Assembly (NCBI RefSeq): GCF_033097525.1
Contig: NZ_CP109907.1
Coordinates: 6,299,397-6,363,396, forward strand
Source of the DNA: Sphingobacterium sp. UGAL515B_05
GTDB lineage: Bacteria > Bacteroidota > Bacteroidia > Sphingobacteriales > Sphingobacteriaceae
DNA: 64,000 nucleotides
Direction of reading: 5' to 3'
The translations under genes were made by a program, and so were the position numbers. Shown here in pieces: positions 55,720 to 64,000 of the stretch. The notes below the pieces were generated by a model, which was not told where the DNA came from, did not search any database, and saw only the letters and a program-made list of their open reading frames with translations. Numbering within the stretch: the stretch's first letter is position 1; each line of letters opens with the position of its first letter.

Positions 55720-57183
55720 TTAAAGCAAGGGAGCCAAAAGCCTACAGATGGAATCAACTCCTCTTTTCCAGCGGCTTCGTTGCATCCATTTTCGGATTGT
55801 AATCAGATCTGAGACTTCAATATCAGCCAAAAATTGCGCATTAAGACGGTCGCAAAGCGCTTTATCCGAGACAATTCCCGAGATTTCAAAATTGATGTAA
55901 AAACTTCTGATATCTAAGTTTGTCGTACCGATATAGGCAAGCTTCCCATCAATACAGATGGTTTTGGCATGTAGAAATCCCTTTGTATAAAGGTATACGT
56001 TGACTCCTCTTTCCAACAGTGGTTTTATAAACGAGAATGAGGCGTGCTGTACAAAAAACGAATCAGACTGGGCCGGTAACATCAGGTCCACACGAACACC
56101 TGAAGATACCGCGAGCATTAAAGCGGTCGTCAATTGATCGCTGGGAATAAAATAAGGTGTACACAACTGTACATATTCTTTTGCTTCGTTGATACCGGCA
56201 ATAATTGCTTCCATATTGAAAGGCGCTGGCGATCCGGGATCACTGGCTGTAAATCCTACTCCACTCGCATCTTCATCGGTAAGGGGAAATCGGTTTAAAT
56301 AACCTCGGCCCAATTCAAACGATTCCGCATCTGTCTGGTTCCAGCTGTTCCAAAACTGGATTTGCAACGTATTTACGGCCGCGCCGACAACCATCATAGC
56401 TGTATCCCGCCAATAAACCTCATTTTTTCCATTATTGATATATCGATCTGAAATATTGATTCCGCCGACAAAACCTATTTTCCCATCGATCACCGCTATC
56501 TTGCGGTGATTTCGGTAGTTGCTATTCGCCAAGGAACTAAAGGTTACTGGGAGAAAAGCTTGAAACACAAAATCGGGTTTATGCCTCCGTAAATATTTAA
56601 TTACATCAGGAGCACCAAAACTATCCAATATCAGACGTACGGTGACCCCAGCTCTTGCTTTTTCTTCCAGAATATGTAAGATCTCCTGCCCTATTTCATC
56701 CATTTCCCAGATATAATATTCCATGTGAATGGAATGCTGCGCAGCTTTAAGACGATCAATAAGTACCGGAAACTTTTCTTCCCCATTGATAAACAGGGTT
56801 ACATCGTTGTTGAGGGAGAAGGTAGAGATCTTCTGATTTTTAAGGTAGCGGTATACCATGGCCAAACTACCGATCCGCTCATTTAACGTATCAATATGTT
56901 CCTCCATAATTTCGGATTCCTTACGCCAGGCATCCAGTAGCTTTTTGGACTGCTCGCGGTACACGCGTTTCATCCTTTTGACCTTCTTAAACTTCTGACC
57001 AAAGAAATAGTAACTGAGCAAACCGACGACAGGTAAGAAAACAATGACCATAATCCAGGCAATGGTCTTGGAAGGATTACGGTTTTCGATCAAAATCGTT
57101 CCGATTACACCAATATAAAGAATGAGTAGGGGAATCCAATAATAGGTTAATGCAATCTGTAAAATATGATGAAGTACCTCCAT
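55720..57183 (-). CDS. cls: Cardiolipin synthase
   Basis: The 487 aa enzyme joins two phosphatidylglycerols to cardiolipin. Two N-terminal membrane helices (WIPLLILYIGVIGTI; IMVIVFLPVVGLLSYYFF) anchor it to the inner membrane. Both HKD motifs of the phospholipase D family are present: NYRNHRKIAVIDGKIGFVGG and HAKTICIDGKLAYIGTTN. The ATG at 57183 (MEVLHHIL) was chosen over a frame 24 bases longer. It is leftward in the host region. Confidence 0.92.
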   Translation of the reverse strand: MEVLHHILQIALTYYWIPLLILYIGVIGTILIENRNPSKTIAWIMVIVFLPVVGLLSYYFFGQKFKKVKRMKRVYREQSKKLLDAWRKESEIMEEHIDTLNERIGSLAMVYRYLKNQKISTFSLNNDVTLFINGEEKFPVLIDRLKAAQHSIHMEYYIWEMDEIGQEILHILEEKARAGVTVRLILDSFGAPDVIKYLRRHKPDFVFQAFLPVTFSSLANSNYRNHRKIAVIDGKIGFVGGINISDRYINNGKNEVYWRDTAMMVVGAAVNTLQIQFWNSWNQTDAESFELGRGYLNRFPLTDEDASGVGFTASDPGSPAPFNMEAIIAGINEAKEYVQLCTPYFIPSDQLTTALMLAVSSGVRVDLMLPAQSDSFFVQHASFSFIKPLLERGVNVYLYTKGFLHAKTICIDGKLAYIGTTNLDIRSFYINFEISGIVSDKALCDRLNAQFLADIEVSDLITIRKWMQRSRWKRGVDSICRLLAPLL

Positions 57184-57240
57184 ATTGTGAGCTAAGGGTT
57201 TTACCAAATATAATACTTAGCATCGACATATTGTTTGTCG

Positions 57241-57930
57241 TTAAACACAGTTTATTGCACCATCGACATGAATGAATGGACTTAAATAGGGAATATCCAA
57301 ATTGGCACCCCGGAGTATAAACCAAATTCCCAATAAGAAATAGAGAAAGGGAACCCATTTCGAAAATCCAATTTTGAAAGATCTGGAGAAATTTCCTAGA
57401 AAAGAAAATGCAAACAATAGCGGAATAGTTCCTAAGCCAAAGTACAACATAAAAAAGAAACTTTGCTGTGGGCTATCTGCATTTATGGACGACATGAGTG
57501 CCATGTAGACCATGCCACAGGGCAATAAGCCATTCAGTACGCCGGCAATAAAACTCCCCCCCGGTTTATAGAGCCATTTCGACAATAAGCGTACAATTGG
57601 CTGCACAGCCTTCGTCTGCCAGCTAGCGATTTTCCGATTATGCTTACCAATAAGCTGGAATAAAGCAATTCCGATCAGAATAATACCTGTGGCCCAGCTC
57701 AAACTTCGCTGCCAACCTTGAATCTGGGCAAATGTTCCGATCGTACCGAGTAAAAGTCCTAAACATCCATAAGTCAGTACTCTACCGGATTGATACAGTA
57801 CTTTATTTAAAAAAACGTTCCAACCAAAACCCTGTCTTCCCTCAATAGCAAAAATTAATGGGCCACACATTACCGCACAATGTATGCTTCCAAACAATCC
57901 CATGAAAAATGCAAAATAGGTATAGCTCAT
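57241..57930 (-). CDS. SafE/TauE-like membrane protein of the cbb3 operon
   Basis: The 229 aa protein has about six membrane helices and a metal-site-like start GLFGSIHCAVMCGPLIFA, with a second Cys pair in LLPCGMVYMA. Proteins of this UreH/SafE-like family follow ccoG/fixH in Bacteroidota and are thought to help copper or redox delivery to the oxidase. It is 10 bases behind FixH. Confidence 0.75.
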   Translation of the reverse strand: MSYTYFAFFMGLFGSIHCAVMCGPLIFAIEGRQGFGWNVFLNKVLYQSGRVLTYGCLGLLLGTIGTFAQIQGWQRSLSWATGIILIGIALFQLIGKHNRKIASWQTKAVQPIVRLLSKWLYKPGGSFIAGVLNGLLPCGMVYMALMSSINADSPQQSFFFMLYFGLGTIPLLFAFSFLGNFSRSFKIGFSKWVPFLYFLLGIWFILRGANLDIPYLSPFIHVDGAINCV

Positions 57931-57939
57931 TTCGTTAAA

Positions 57940-58371
57940 CTAGAATAAAATATGCTCTTCAAATAAAAAATCTTTACCTACACTCTTCCAGTCAATATAC
58001 AAATTCCACATTCCTTTATCGAACGTGGAAATGGGCAGTGTATATAAATTACTGGTTGTCTGAAATGGTAATTCTTTATCCAATCGATTATCCGAAGGTT
58101 TTCGAAACAGCAGTTTCCCTTTATTTTCTTTGGAAACAAAATGAATATACAAGGTATCTTGCCTGATTTCTATTGTTGGTGATTCCTTCATAATCAATAC
58201 ATTTTGCTTTTTTTCGTAAGCTTGATCATAATTCAGTCCCTGCTCGTAATAGTCATCTTCTTCCAGACTATCCGAATCGTGACTCACCATGTATATTCCT
58301 GCTCCGACTATACACAACATAAATACCGCCAAGGTTAAAAAAATCTTTGTACCCCAATTCATTGTTTTCAT
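57940..58371 (-). CDS. fixH: FixH-family protein
   Basis: The 143 aa protein has one N-terminal membrane helix (IFLTLAVFMLCIVGAGIYMV), then a periplasmic beta domain (DDYYEQGLNYDQAYEKK..., MWNLYIDWKSVGKDF). This is the FixH/CcoH type that assists cbb3 oxidase assembly. It is 1 base from ccoG. Confidence 0.8.
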   Translation of the reverse strand: MKTMNWGTKIFLTLAVFMLCIVGAGIYMVSHDSDSLEEDDYYEQGLNYDQAYEKKQNVLIMKESPTIEIRQDTLYIHFVSKENKGKLLFRKPSDNRLDKELPFQTTSNLYTLPISTFDKGMWNLYIDWKSVGKDFLFEEHILF

Positions 58372-58372
58372 T

Positions 58373-59761
58373 TTAATTCATACCCAGAGGTGCTATAAAA
58401 GTGGTTTTTAAACTTTCCACTTTCTTATCTCCCGAATAGATAGCTAATTTTACATTACTTTTATAGGTCTCAACATCCTTATTCGCGATAATTAGAAAAA
58501 AACTCAGTGTCGCATGTCCATCTTTACTCAATTTTTGAATAGGATTGACCAGTTGAATCTTTAAACGCGGATCATCACAGACCAATTTAAAAGGCATTTC
58601 TTTACCAGACTTATTAATCAATTCCAAAGAATACAGGTTGCTTATTGTCTTATCATCGCGAAGTTGGTAGGTGCTACCTTTTGCCCGAAGCAATCTTCCA
58701 TCCACCGGAGAACGATTGAACAACAGAAAACTAAAGACCGACATTAATGCAACCAACACGATAGAATAGGCAATTGCCCTCGTATTGCTTTTTTTCTTCA
58801 GTGTTCCTTCAATCTCACCCATTGGATAAAAGCCAATTAACTTTTTAGGCTTTCCAATTTTGTCCATGACAGCATCACAGGCATCTATACAGGCCGTACA
58901 GCTTACACATTCCAATTGCAGACCATTTCGAATATCAATTCCTGTGGGGCATACATGTACACAGAGTTTGCAGTCTACACAATCTCCCTGCGTCGTAGTT
59001 GCATCCTTTTGCTGTTTTCCTCTTGGCTCTCCACGTCTATGATCATATGCAACAGTGATACTTTGGTCATCGAGGAGTACGCCCTGCAATCTGCCATAAG
59101 GGCAAATTGCAATACATACAATCTCCCTGACGTACGCAAATACGCCATAGAAAACCAATGTAAAGATGATTATTGAGATCAATCCACCGATATGTTGGTC
59201 CAATGGATCAGTGACGATCTTCATCAGTGCATCAACACCGATGATATAAGACAAAAAGATATTTGAAATGAAAAATGATATGATCAGGAATATACCATGT
59301 TTCAAAAACTTTTTCAATTGTTTTTGATCCGTATTGGGTCCAGCATCCAATTTCTTTTGTTGTTGCCAATCACCTTCGATCCAATATTCAATTCGTCTAA
59401 ATATTAATTCCAAAAAAATGGTCTGGGGGCAAGTCCATCCGCACCATACCCGTCCAAAGACAACAGTAAACAAAACAACACATACCATCACGATTAACAT
59501 GCCGAATACGAATATGTAGAGATCCTGTGGATAGAACAGATTTCCTAAGATGGAAAACTTCCGCTCAATAATGTTGAACATGAGAAACGGTTCACCATTT
59601 ATTTTGATAAAAGGAACTACAAACAAGAACAGCAGTAGTGAATACCCAACCCACTGTCTCTTTTTGTAAAGCTCTCCCTGCGGTTTTTTGGCATAAATCC
59701 ATTGTCTTTTTTTTGACTTAGATCCACCGTTATTGGCATTATTCACGACTACTGTACTCAT
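58373..59761 (-). CDS. ccoG: Cytochrome oxidase accessory protein CcoG
   Basis: The 462 aa ferredoxin-like membrane protein has several membrane helices (including residues about 37-52 and 85-110) and two 4Fe-4S motifs (CVDCKLCVHVCP; CVSCTACIDACD). A C-terminal Ig-like domain completes it (FixG_C type). It reduces copper for insertion into the oxidase active site. It lies between ccoP and fixH. Confidence 0.9.
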   Translation of the reverse strand: MSTVVVNNANNGGSKSKKRQWIYAKKPQGELYKKRQWVGYSLLLFLFVVPFIKINGEPFLMFNIIERKFSILGNLFYPQDLYIFVFGMLIVMVCVVLFTVVFGRVWCGWTCPQTIFLELIFRRIEYWIEGDWQQQKKLDAGPNTDQKQLKKFLKHGIFLIISFFISNIFLSYIIGVDALMKIVTDPLDQHIGGLISIIIFTLVFYGVFAYVREIVCIAICPYGRLQGVLLDDQSITVAYDHRRGEPRGKQQKDATTTQGDCVDCKLCVHVCPTGIDIRNGLQLECVSCTACIDACDAVMDKIGKPKKLIGFYPMGEIEGTLKKKSNTRAIAYSIVLVALMSVFSFLLFNRSPVDGRLLRAKGSTYQLRDDKTISNLYSLELINKSGKEMPFKLVCDDPRLKIQLVNPIQKLSKDGHATLSFFLIIANKDVETYKSNVKLAIYSGDKKVESLKTTFIAPLGMN

Positions 59762-59776
59762 TGCTATTTCAATTTA

Positions 59777-60691
59777 TTACTCTGCTTTTTTTTCTGTTTC
59801 AGCCTGTTCTGCTTTGCTCTCATCCGCCGCCTTCTCTCCGCTTGCAGCCTGGCCACCGCCATAGGTTATCTCTTCACCTTGCGGAGCTTTTGGATTAGCA
59901 GGGTGTGTATCCCTTAAGGTAATAATATAACTGGCAACCTGTGCGATTTGTGCAGGACTTAAAGTTTGTTCCCATGGCACCATTCCTTTATCAGGAACAC
60001 CATACTTAATGGTTTTGAAGATATCTTTAATCTCGCCACCATGAAGCCAAAACTTATCGGTCAAGTTAGGTCCGATGCCTCCCTCGCCACTAACCCCGTG
60101 ACAAGCGACACAGTTTGCGGTAAAGATCGCTTTTCCATCAGCTGCCATTTCCGGCTGAAACTCCACGCTACTTTCGTCTACATTACTCGCAGAAGCAGTA
60201 AGATAAGCCTGACGCTCTTTCTCGGCAACGACCATCTCATGTTCATACTCCTGGTCCTGGTTCATTCCGATACCCGACACCTGATAAACAAATAAGTAAA
60301 CAAGGCCGAAAAAAATCGTTCCATAAAAAAGGAAATTAAACCAGATCGGAATCGGATTATCCAATTCGCGGATACCATCATACTCATGGTCTATGACAAT
60401 ATCCTTTTCTTCTGAAATCGGTCTGATCCCCATGATCTTGTTCCACGACCTTTTCATCCAGCCCTTATTCGCCGCCTTTTTGAGTTTTTCCTCCTTGGCC
60501 AATTCAGGCATGGTAATCTTAATGATGGATTTCATCGCGCGATTGACCATCAATGCCGAAGCGAGAAGAGCCAGCATCACAACGATCAATACAACAATTA
60601 AGATATCTGTGTATAAATTATCTGTACCGAATCCTATCGTAGATTGAACAACTTCTGCGGTAGCTGGTGCAGTATCCAATAATAAACTCAT
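59777..60691 (-). CDS. ccoP: cbb3 oxidase subunit III (CcoP), single haem
   Basis: The 304 aa protein has N-terminal membrane helices (LIVVLIVVMLALLASALMV; FLFYGTIFFGLVYLFVYQV). One c-type haem site CVACHG (about residue 196) has its Met ligand in DKGMVPWEQ. Proteobacterial CcoP has two haems; only one CxxCH is visible here. The C-terminus is Ala/Glu/Lys-rich. It is 3 bases from ccoQ. Confidence 0.88.
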   Translation of the reverse strand: MSLLLDTAPATAEVVQSTIGFGTDNLYTDILIVVLIVVMLALLASALMVNRAMKSIIKITMPELAKEEKLKKAANKGWMKRSWNKIMGIRPISEEKDIVIDHEYDGIRELDNPIPIWFNFLFYGTIFFGLVYLFVYQVSGIGMNQDQEYEHEMVVAEKERQAYLTASASNVDESSVEFQPEMAADGKAIFTANCVACHGVSGEGGIGPNLTDKFWLHGGEIKDIFKTIKYGVPDKGMVPWEQTLSPAQIAQVASYIITLRDTHPANPKAPQGEEITYGGGQAASGEKAADESKAEQAETEKKAE

Positions 60692-60694
60692 ATA

Positions 60695-60892
60695 TTATAG
60701 ACTTTCAGGTGAATGATTCAGTTCCTTTTCTGTTTCATCTTCTTCTAAAGGCAATTCCTTCATATAAGTAACATAGTCTTTTTTCATTCGAAACAACATT
60801 ATTGCTACTGAAATGAAGAACACCAAGAAGATCCAAAGTGATGCAATTAGATAAAGCTCACTGCCGTTTAGATTTGTTATTTGCTTAAACAT
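60695..60892 (-). CDS. ccoQ: cbb3 oxidase subunit CcoQ
   Basis: The 65 aa protein starts at ATG 60892, 5 bases after the ccoNO stop. It has a single membrane helix (LIASLWIFLVFFISVAIMLF) and an acidic tail. It stabilises the oxidase. The longer frame to 60916 overlaps ccoNO and is not used. Confidence 0.75.
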   Translation of the reverse strand: MFKQITNLNGSELYLIASLWIFLVFFISVAIMLFRMKKDYVTYMKELPLEEDETEKELNHSPESL

Positions 60893-60896
60893 GGCT

Positions 60897-63035
60897 TTAT
60901 TGATTTGCGTTAACATTATCAGCTACTTTTGGAGCTGCTTTTATATCTGTTCCTAATCGCTGTAAGTATGCAATTACAGCTACAATCTCACGGTCAGCTA
61001 ACACATTCACTTGATTTTGTTTTAGATCATCAGCAATTTTTTGTGCCTGTTTGGTGAGATCCTGCTCAGCATGTTCAATTTCCGCATCGGTATAGGGAAT
61101 TCCCAATTTCCGTAATGCTTTCATTTTATCTTGCAGAATAGAATTATCCAGCTTCTGATCGATCAACCAAGGATATGTTGGCATAATACTTCCTGGCGAG
61201 GTAATCGTCGGATCCAACAGGTGATCAAAGTGCCATTTATTGGGGTATTTTCCACCAATGCGATGCAGATCCGGTCCCGTCCGCTTCGAACCCCATAAAA
61301 AGGGTGTATCGTAAACAAACTCTCCCGCCTTGCTATACTCTCCGTAACGGGCGGTTTCGGATCTAAATGGACGAATAGTTTGTGTGTGACAGTTTACACA
61401 ACCTTCTCTCACGTAGAGATCCCTTCCCTGCAGTTCCAATGCTGTATAAGGTTTTACACTCGCAATCGTTGGAACGTTTTTAGAAATTGTAAAAGTCGGC
61501 ACCATCTCCACCATACCCCCGATGAGGATGGCAATAAGAGCGAGTACCATAAATAAAATTGGCTTACGTTCAAGGCGGCGGTGTTGAGACTGTTCGTTTA
61601 CTTGAACCGGCAATAATGCAGGAGCTTCTGCAGGCTCATTGGCCAAAAGCTTCCCTTTTTGCATAGTTTTGATCAAGTTGAACGTCATCAGGAACACGCC
61701 CGATAGATAAAGTGCGCCACCTAGTGCACGCATCATGTGCATTGGCAAAATTTCCAATGTTGTCGCAAGGAAGTTTGGATATTTCAAGACTCCTTCCGGT
61801 GTAAATTCTTTCCACATCAAGCCTTGTACTACAGCTGCCCAATACATCGGGATCGCATAGAACAAAATACCTAAGGTACCTATCCAAAAGTGCGTTGATG
61901 CCAACTTTTTAGAATATAACTCCGTTTTATAAATACGTGGTATCAACCAGTACAGAATACCGAATGTCATAAAGCCGTTCCATCCCAATGCACCTACGTG
62001 TACGTGTGCTACGATCCAGTCGGTAAAGTGAGCAATTGCATTCACCTGCTTTAAAGATAGCATAGGGCCTTCGAAAGTCGCCATACCATAACAAGTAAGG
62101 GCCACGACCATGAATTTTAACATAGGCTCTGTCCGTACCTTATCCCAAGCACCCCGTAAGGTCAACAAGCCATTGATCATACCGCCCCAACTCGGAGCAA
62201 TCAACATAATGGAGAATACAACCCCTAAAGACTGTACCCAACCCGGTAGCGCCGTATAGAGCAAATGGTGAGGACCTGCCCAGATATAAATAAAGATTAA
62301 AGACCAAAAGTGAAGAATACTTAACTTGTAAGAGTAAACTGGACGGTTGGCCATCTTAGGAAGGAAATAATACATCATTCCCAAATAAGGAGTTGTCAAG
62401 AAAAAAGCAACTGCATTGTGACCATACCACCATTGTACCAGCGCATCCTGTACGCCTTTATAGACATAATAGCTTTTCCAGCCAGCTACAGGTAATTGGA
62501 TGGAGTTAACAATATGCAATACGGCTACTGTAACAAATGTGGCAATATAGAACCAAACAGCGACATACATGTGACGTTCGCGTCGTTTGATAATAGTACC
62601 GAACATATTGACTCCGAATACGACCCAAATGAGGGTAATTGCGATATCAATAGGCCATTCCATTTCGGCATATTCATGGCTTGAAGTAAGACCGAGTGGT
62701 AGTGTAATGGCCGAGGCAACAATAATTAATTGCCAACCCCAAAAATGGAGCTTGCTCAAAGCATCACTGAACATTCTTGCTTTAAGCACCCGCTGTAAGG
62801 AGTAATAAACTCCCATAAAAATACCATTCCCTACGAAAGCAAAAATCACCGCATTGGTGTGCACAGGACGTACACGGCCAAATGTTGTAAATTGCAATCC
62901 AAAGTTCATCTGGGGCCAAACAAGCTGCGTCGCCACAAGCAATCCTATGGTCATACCAACTATCCCCCAAATAATGGTAGCGATTCCGAAATTCCTGACA
63001 ATCTTGTTGTCGTAATTAAATTGCTCTAACTGCAT
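60897..63035 (-). CDS. ccoNO: Fused cbb3 oxidase CcoN-CcoO
   Basis: The 712 aa protein joins the haem-copper catalytic subunit I (12 helices, residues about 1-480; NAVIFAFVGNGIFMG and HNAVAFFLTTPYLGMMYYF contain haem/copper His ligands) to the monohaem cytochrome c subunit (CVNCHTQ, about residue 546). The two are separate genes in Proteobacteria; the fusion is usual in Bacteroidota. The enzyme is the high-affinity terminal oxidase for low oxygen. It is the first gene of the operon. Confidence 0.93.
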   Translation of the reverse strand: MQLEQFNYDNKIVRNFGIATIIWGIVGMTIGLLVATQLVWPQMNFGLQFTTFGRVRPVHTNAVIFAFVGNGIFMGVYYSLQRVLKARMFSDALSKLHFWGWQLIIVASAITLPLGLTSSHEYAEMEWPIDIAITLIWVVFGVNMFGTIIKRRERHMYVAVWFYIATFVTVAVLHIVNSIQLPVAGWKSYYVYKGVQDALVQWWYGHNAVAFFLTTPYLGMMYYFLPKMANRPVYSYKLSILHFWSLIFIYIWAGPHHLLYTALPGWVQSLGVVFSIMLIAPSWGGMINGLLTLRGAWDKVRTEPMLKFMVVALTCYGMATFEGPMLSLKQVNAIAHFTDWIVAHVHVGALGWNGFMTFGILYWLIPRIYKTELYSKKLASTHFWIGTLGILFYAIPMYWAAVVQGLMWKEFTPEGVLKYPNFLATTLEILPMHMMRALGGALYLSGVFLMTFNLIKTMQKGKLLANEPAEAPALLPVQVNEQSQHRRLERKPILFMVLALIAILIGGMVEMVPTFTISKNVPTIASVKPYTALELQGRDLYVREGCVNCHTQTIRPFRSETARYGEYSKAGEFVYDTPFLWGSKRTGPDLHRIGGKYPNKWHFDHLLDPTITSPGSIMPTYPWLIDQKLDNSILQDKMKALRKLGIPYTDAEIEHAEQDLTKQAQKIADDLKQNQVNVLADREIVAVIAYLQRLGTDIKAAPKVADNVNANQ

Positions 63036-63058
63036 TACTTAAATTGTTGATTCTGATT

Positions 63059-63066
63059 CAAAAATA
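63059..63066 (-). promoter_or_regulatory. Possible -7 element for the cco operon
   Basis: Leftward TATTTTTG (63066-63059) is 24 bases before the ccoNO start. No TTTG was found 19 bases upstream, consistent with activator dependence. Confidence 0.5.
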
Positions 63067-63110
63067 AGCAGCAATTTATGACAATCTAATGATGGACAAT
63101 GCGTACAAAA

Positions 63111-63124
63111 GTGATGTGCGTCAC
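63111..63124. promoter_or_regulatory. CRP/FNR-type operator 1
   Basis: GTGATGTGCGTCAC has GTGA-N6-TCAC symmetry, extended by AAAA before and TTTT after. Its centre is about 82 bases before the ccoNO ATG, a reasonable class I activator position for low-oxygen control. Confidence 0.6.
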
Positions 63125-63239
63125 TTTTTTATTACCCGATTACAAGGTTTAGTTCGCAATTTCGACCATTGGTTGTAAATGACTTAGGGAAAATAGAGAT
63201 CTTGAAAGATACTTTTTACAATTAGATCAGACATCAAAA

Positions 63240-63253
63240 GTGACCGTAGTCAC
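63240..63253. promoter_or_regulatory. CRP/FNR-type operator 2
   Basis: GTGACCGTAGTCAC has the same GTGA-N6-TCAC layout, 129 bases from the first site. A pair of equal sites in the cco upstream region makes chance less likely. Confidence 0.55.
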
Positions 63254-63255
63254 AT

Positions 63256-64000
63256 TTCTTACGGTTTAATACCTTGTTTTAATGGCAATATGGGTTAGAA
63301 TCACTGTTACATATACACGAATTTATCCCGAAAACATCGGGACTATTGGCACGAAGTGAATTGTAGCTATAGTGCATCAAACCTCATCAGAATAGCAAAC
63401 CTTAATCTGCAGACTCATTGCACTATTCGCCTATAGCAAGTGAGCTAAAGACGCTTTGAAAAGAATCGGTAGTGGGATTAGCTTGAACTGGCTTCTGTGT
63501 ACTGTTATAGCATAATTTAGTTAACCACTGTAGAAAAGCCCCTTATTAAAAGAATATGAGCTCAGCCTGAGTTTTGCAATGCCCCTTGGCTACGACAGTA
63601 CAGCATAGCACAGCAGCACAGTGATGGCTGCATGACCGCATGACTACCTGCTATGACTGTGTACCATTACCTGCATGCTTCCCAACAGTCGGATAGCATA
63701 TACAGTATTATAAATAGCTACTGCAAGACCAATTGATATGCAGCTATAGGATACAGGTAAATAGTAATAGGATTTGATACGATCAGTGAAGGTTGTATGA
63801 GTGCTGTCCACTGGATTACAATTCCCCTTGGCTACGAGGATGCTCCATATCACCGGAGCACAGTGAAAGCTGCAGGATAGCGGCGGTTTCGGAACAGCTA
63901 CCGATGGACCGGGCTCACCGACGGTCCTGTGCTGCGATAACCGATAGGCGGAGGATAGGCAATAGCCTGTACATGGAAATATGGAAATACGGAAGTACTT
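63256..64000. repeat. Intergenic host region with imperfect direct repeat
   Basis: No gene is convincing in this 745-base stretch. A block of about 60 bases near 63580-63640 recurs near 63822-63885. Both begin with CCCCTTGGCTACGA and later share GCACAGTGA and GCTGCA. The sequence is GC-richer than the prophage and dense in short CTGCA/GATAGG words. It may be a chromosomal repeat family or a decayed element. Confidence 0.5.

Noticed and set aside
1..64000. CRISPR array, IS element or diversity-generating retroelement
   Set aside because: No regularly spaced identical repeats, transposase or reverse transcriptase frame was seen.

Overview
The window is a Bacteroidota chromosome segment, most likely Sphingobacteriaceae (Sphingobacterium-like). 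Three things support this: Bacteroidota-type promoters (TTTG, about 19 bases, TAnnTTTG), a fused CcoN-CcoO cbb3 oxidase gene, and an MG2/plug-domain surface protein. About the first 51.9 kb is a siphovirus-like prophage. The rest is host chromosome: tdk, an MG2-domain protein, a cardiolipin synthase and the cbb3 oxidase operon. The right prophage boundary must lie between the integrase start (51766) and tdk (52018). The left boundary is outside the window.

Prophage layout. At 48.84-49.05 kb a divergent switch region separates a rightward lysogeny module (S24-family repressor, a hypothetical gene, an XRE regulator, then the convergent tyrosine integrase) from a long leftward lytic program. Reading leftward, that program holds early genes, a gp3-like protein, a PD-(D/E)XK nuclease, SSB, an SF2 helicase, a PrimPol/SF3 helicase, a VRR-NUC nuclease, small and large terminase, and portal. 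Next comes an interruption of about 7 kb with accessory genes. The program then resumes with scaffold, decoration, capsid, connectors, major tail protein, frameshifted tail chaperones, tape measure, Dit/baseplate, an esterase tail protein, and lysis genes (GH19 endolysin, holin-like, a small exported protein, candidate unimolecular spanin). It ends in an array of eight hairpin terminators at 6.67-7.63 kb. The far left carries a rightward operon with a C5 cytosine methyltransferase and a PAPS-reductase-like PP-loop protein, then leftward accessory genes including a HEPN-motif protein.

Signals beyond ordinary annotation. (1) Five prophage promoters share a spacer of 9-base-phased GTTT/AAACA repeats, which suggests one prophage regulon. 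(2) Five intergenic leaders share a hairpin whose loop carries GGGCAA, followed by CTCTAACAA, upstream of leftward genes. (3) An RNA at 25.4 kb has one loop strand that can pair with either an upstream strand or the start codon of the next gene. (4) A tRNA has a Leu-type (class II) body but a GCC (Gly) anticodon. (5) A Pycsar-like class III cyclase, a HEPN protein and a 2H phosphoesterase make a candidate nucleotide-signalling defence/counter-defence set. (6) An inverted-repeat cluster at 36.4-36.7 kb looks like a replication origin or partition site.

Host part. The operon ccoNO-ccoQ-ccoP-ccoG-fixH-(SafE-like) runs leftward from 63035, with two GTGA-N6-TCAC sites of CRP/FNR type upstream. All functional calls rest on reading motifs by eye; no database search was run.
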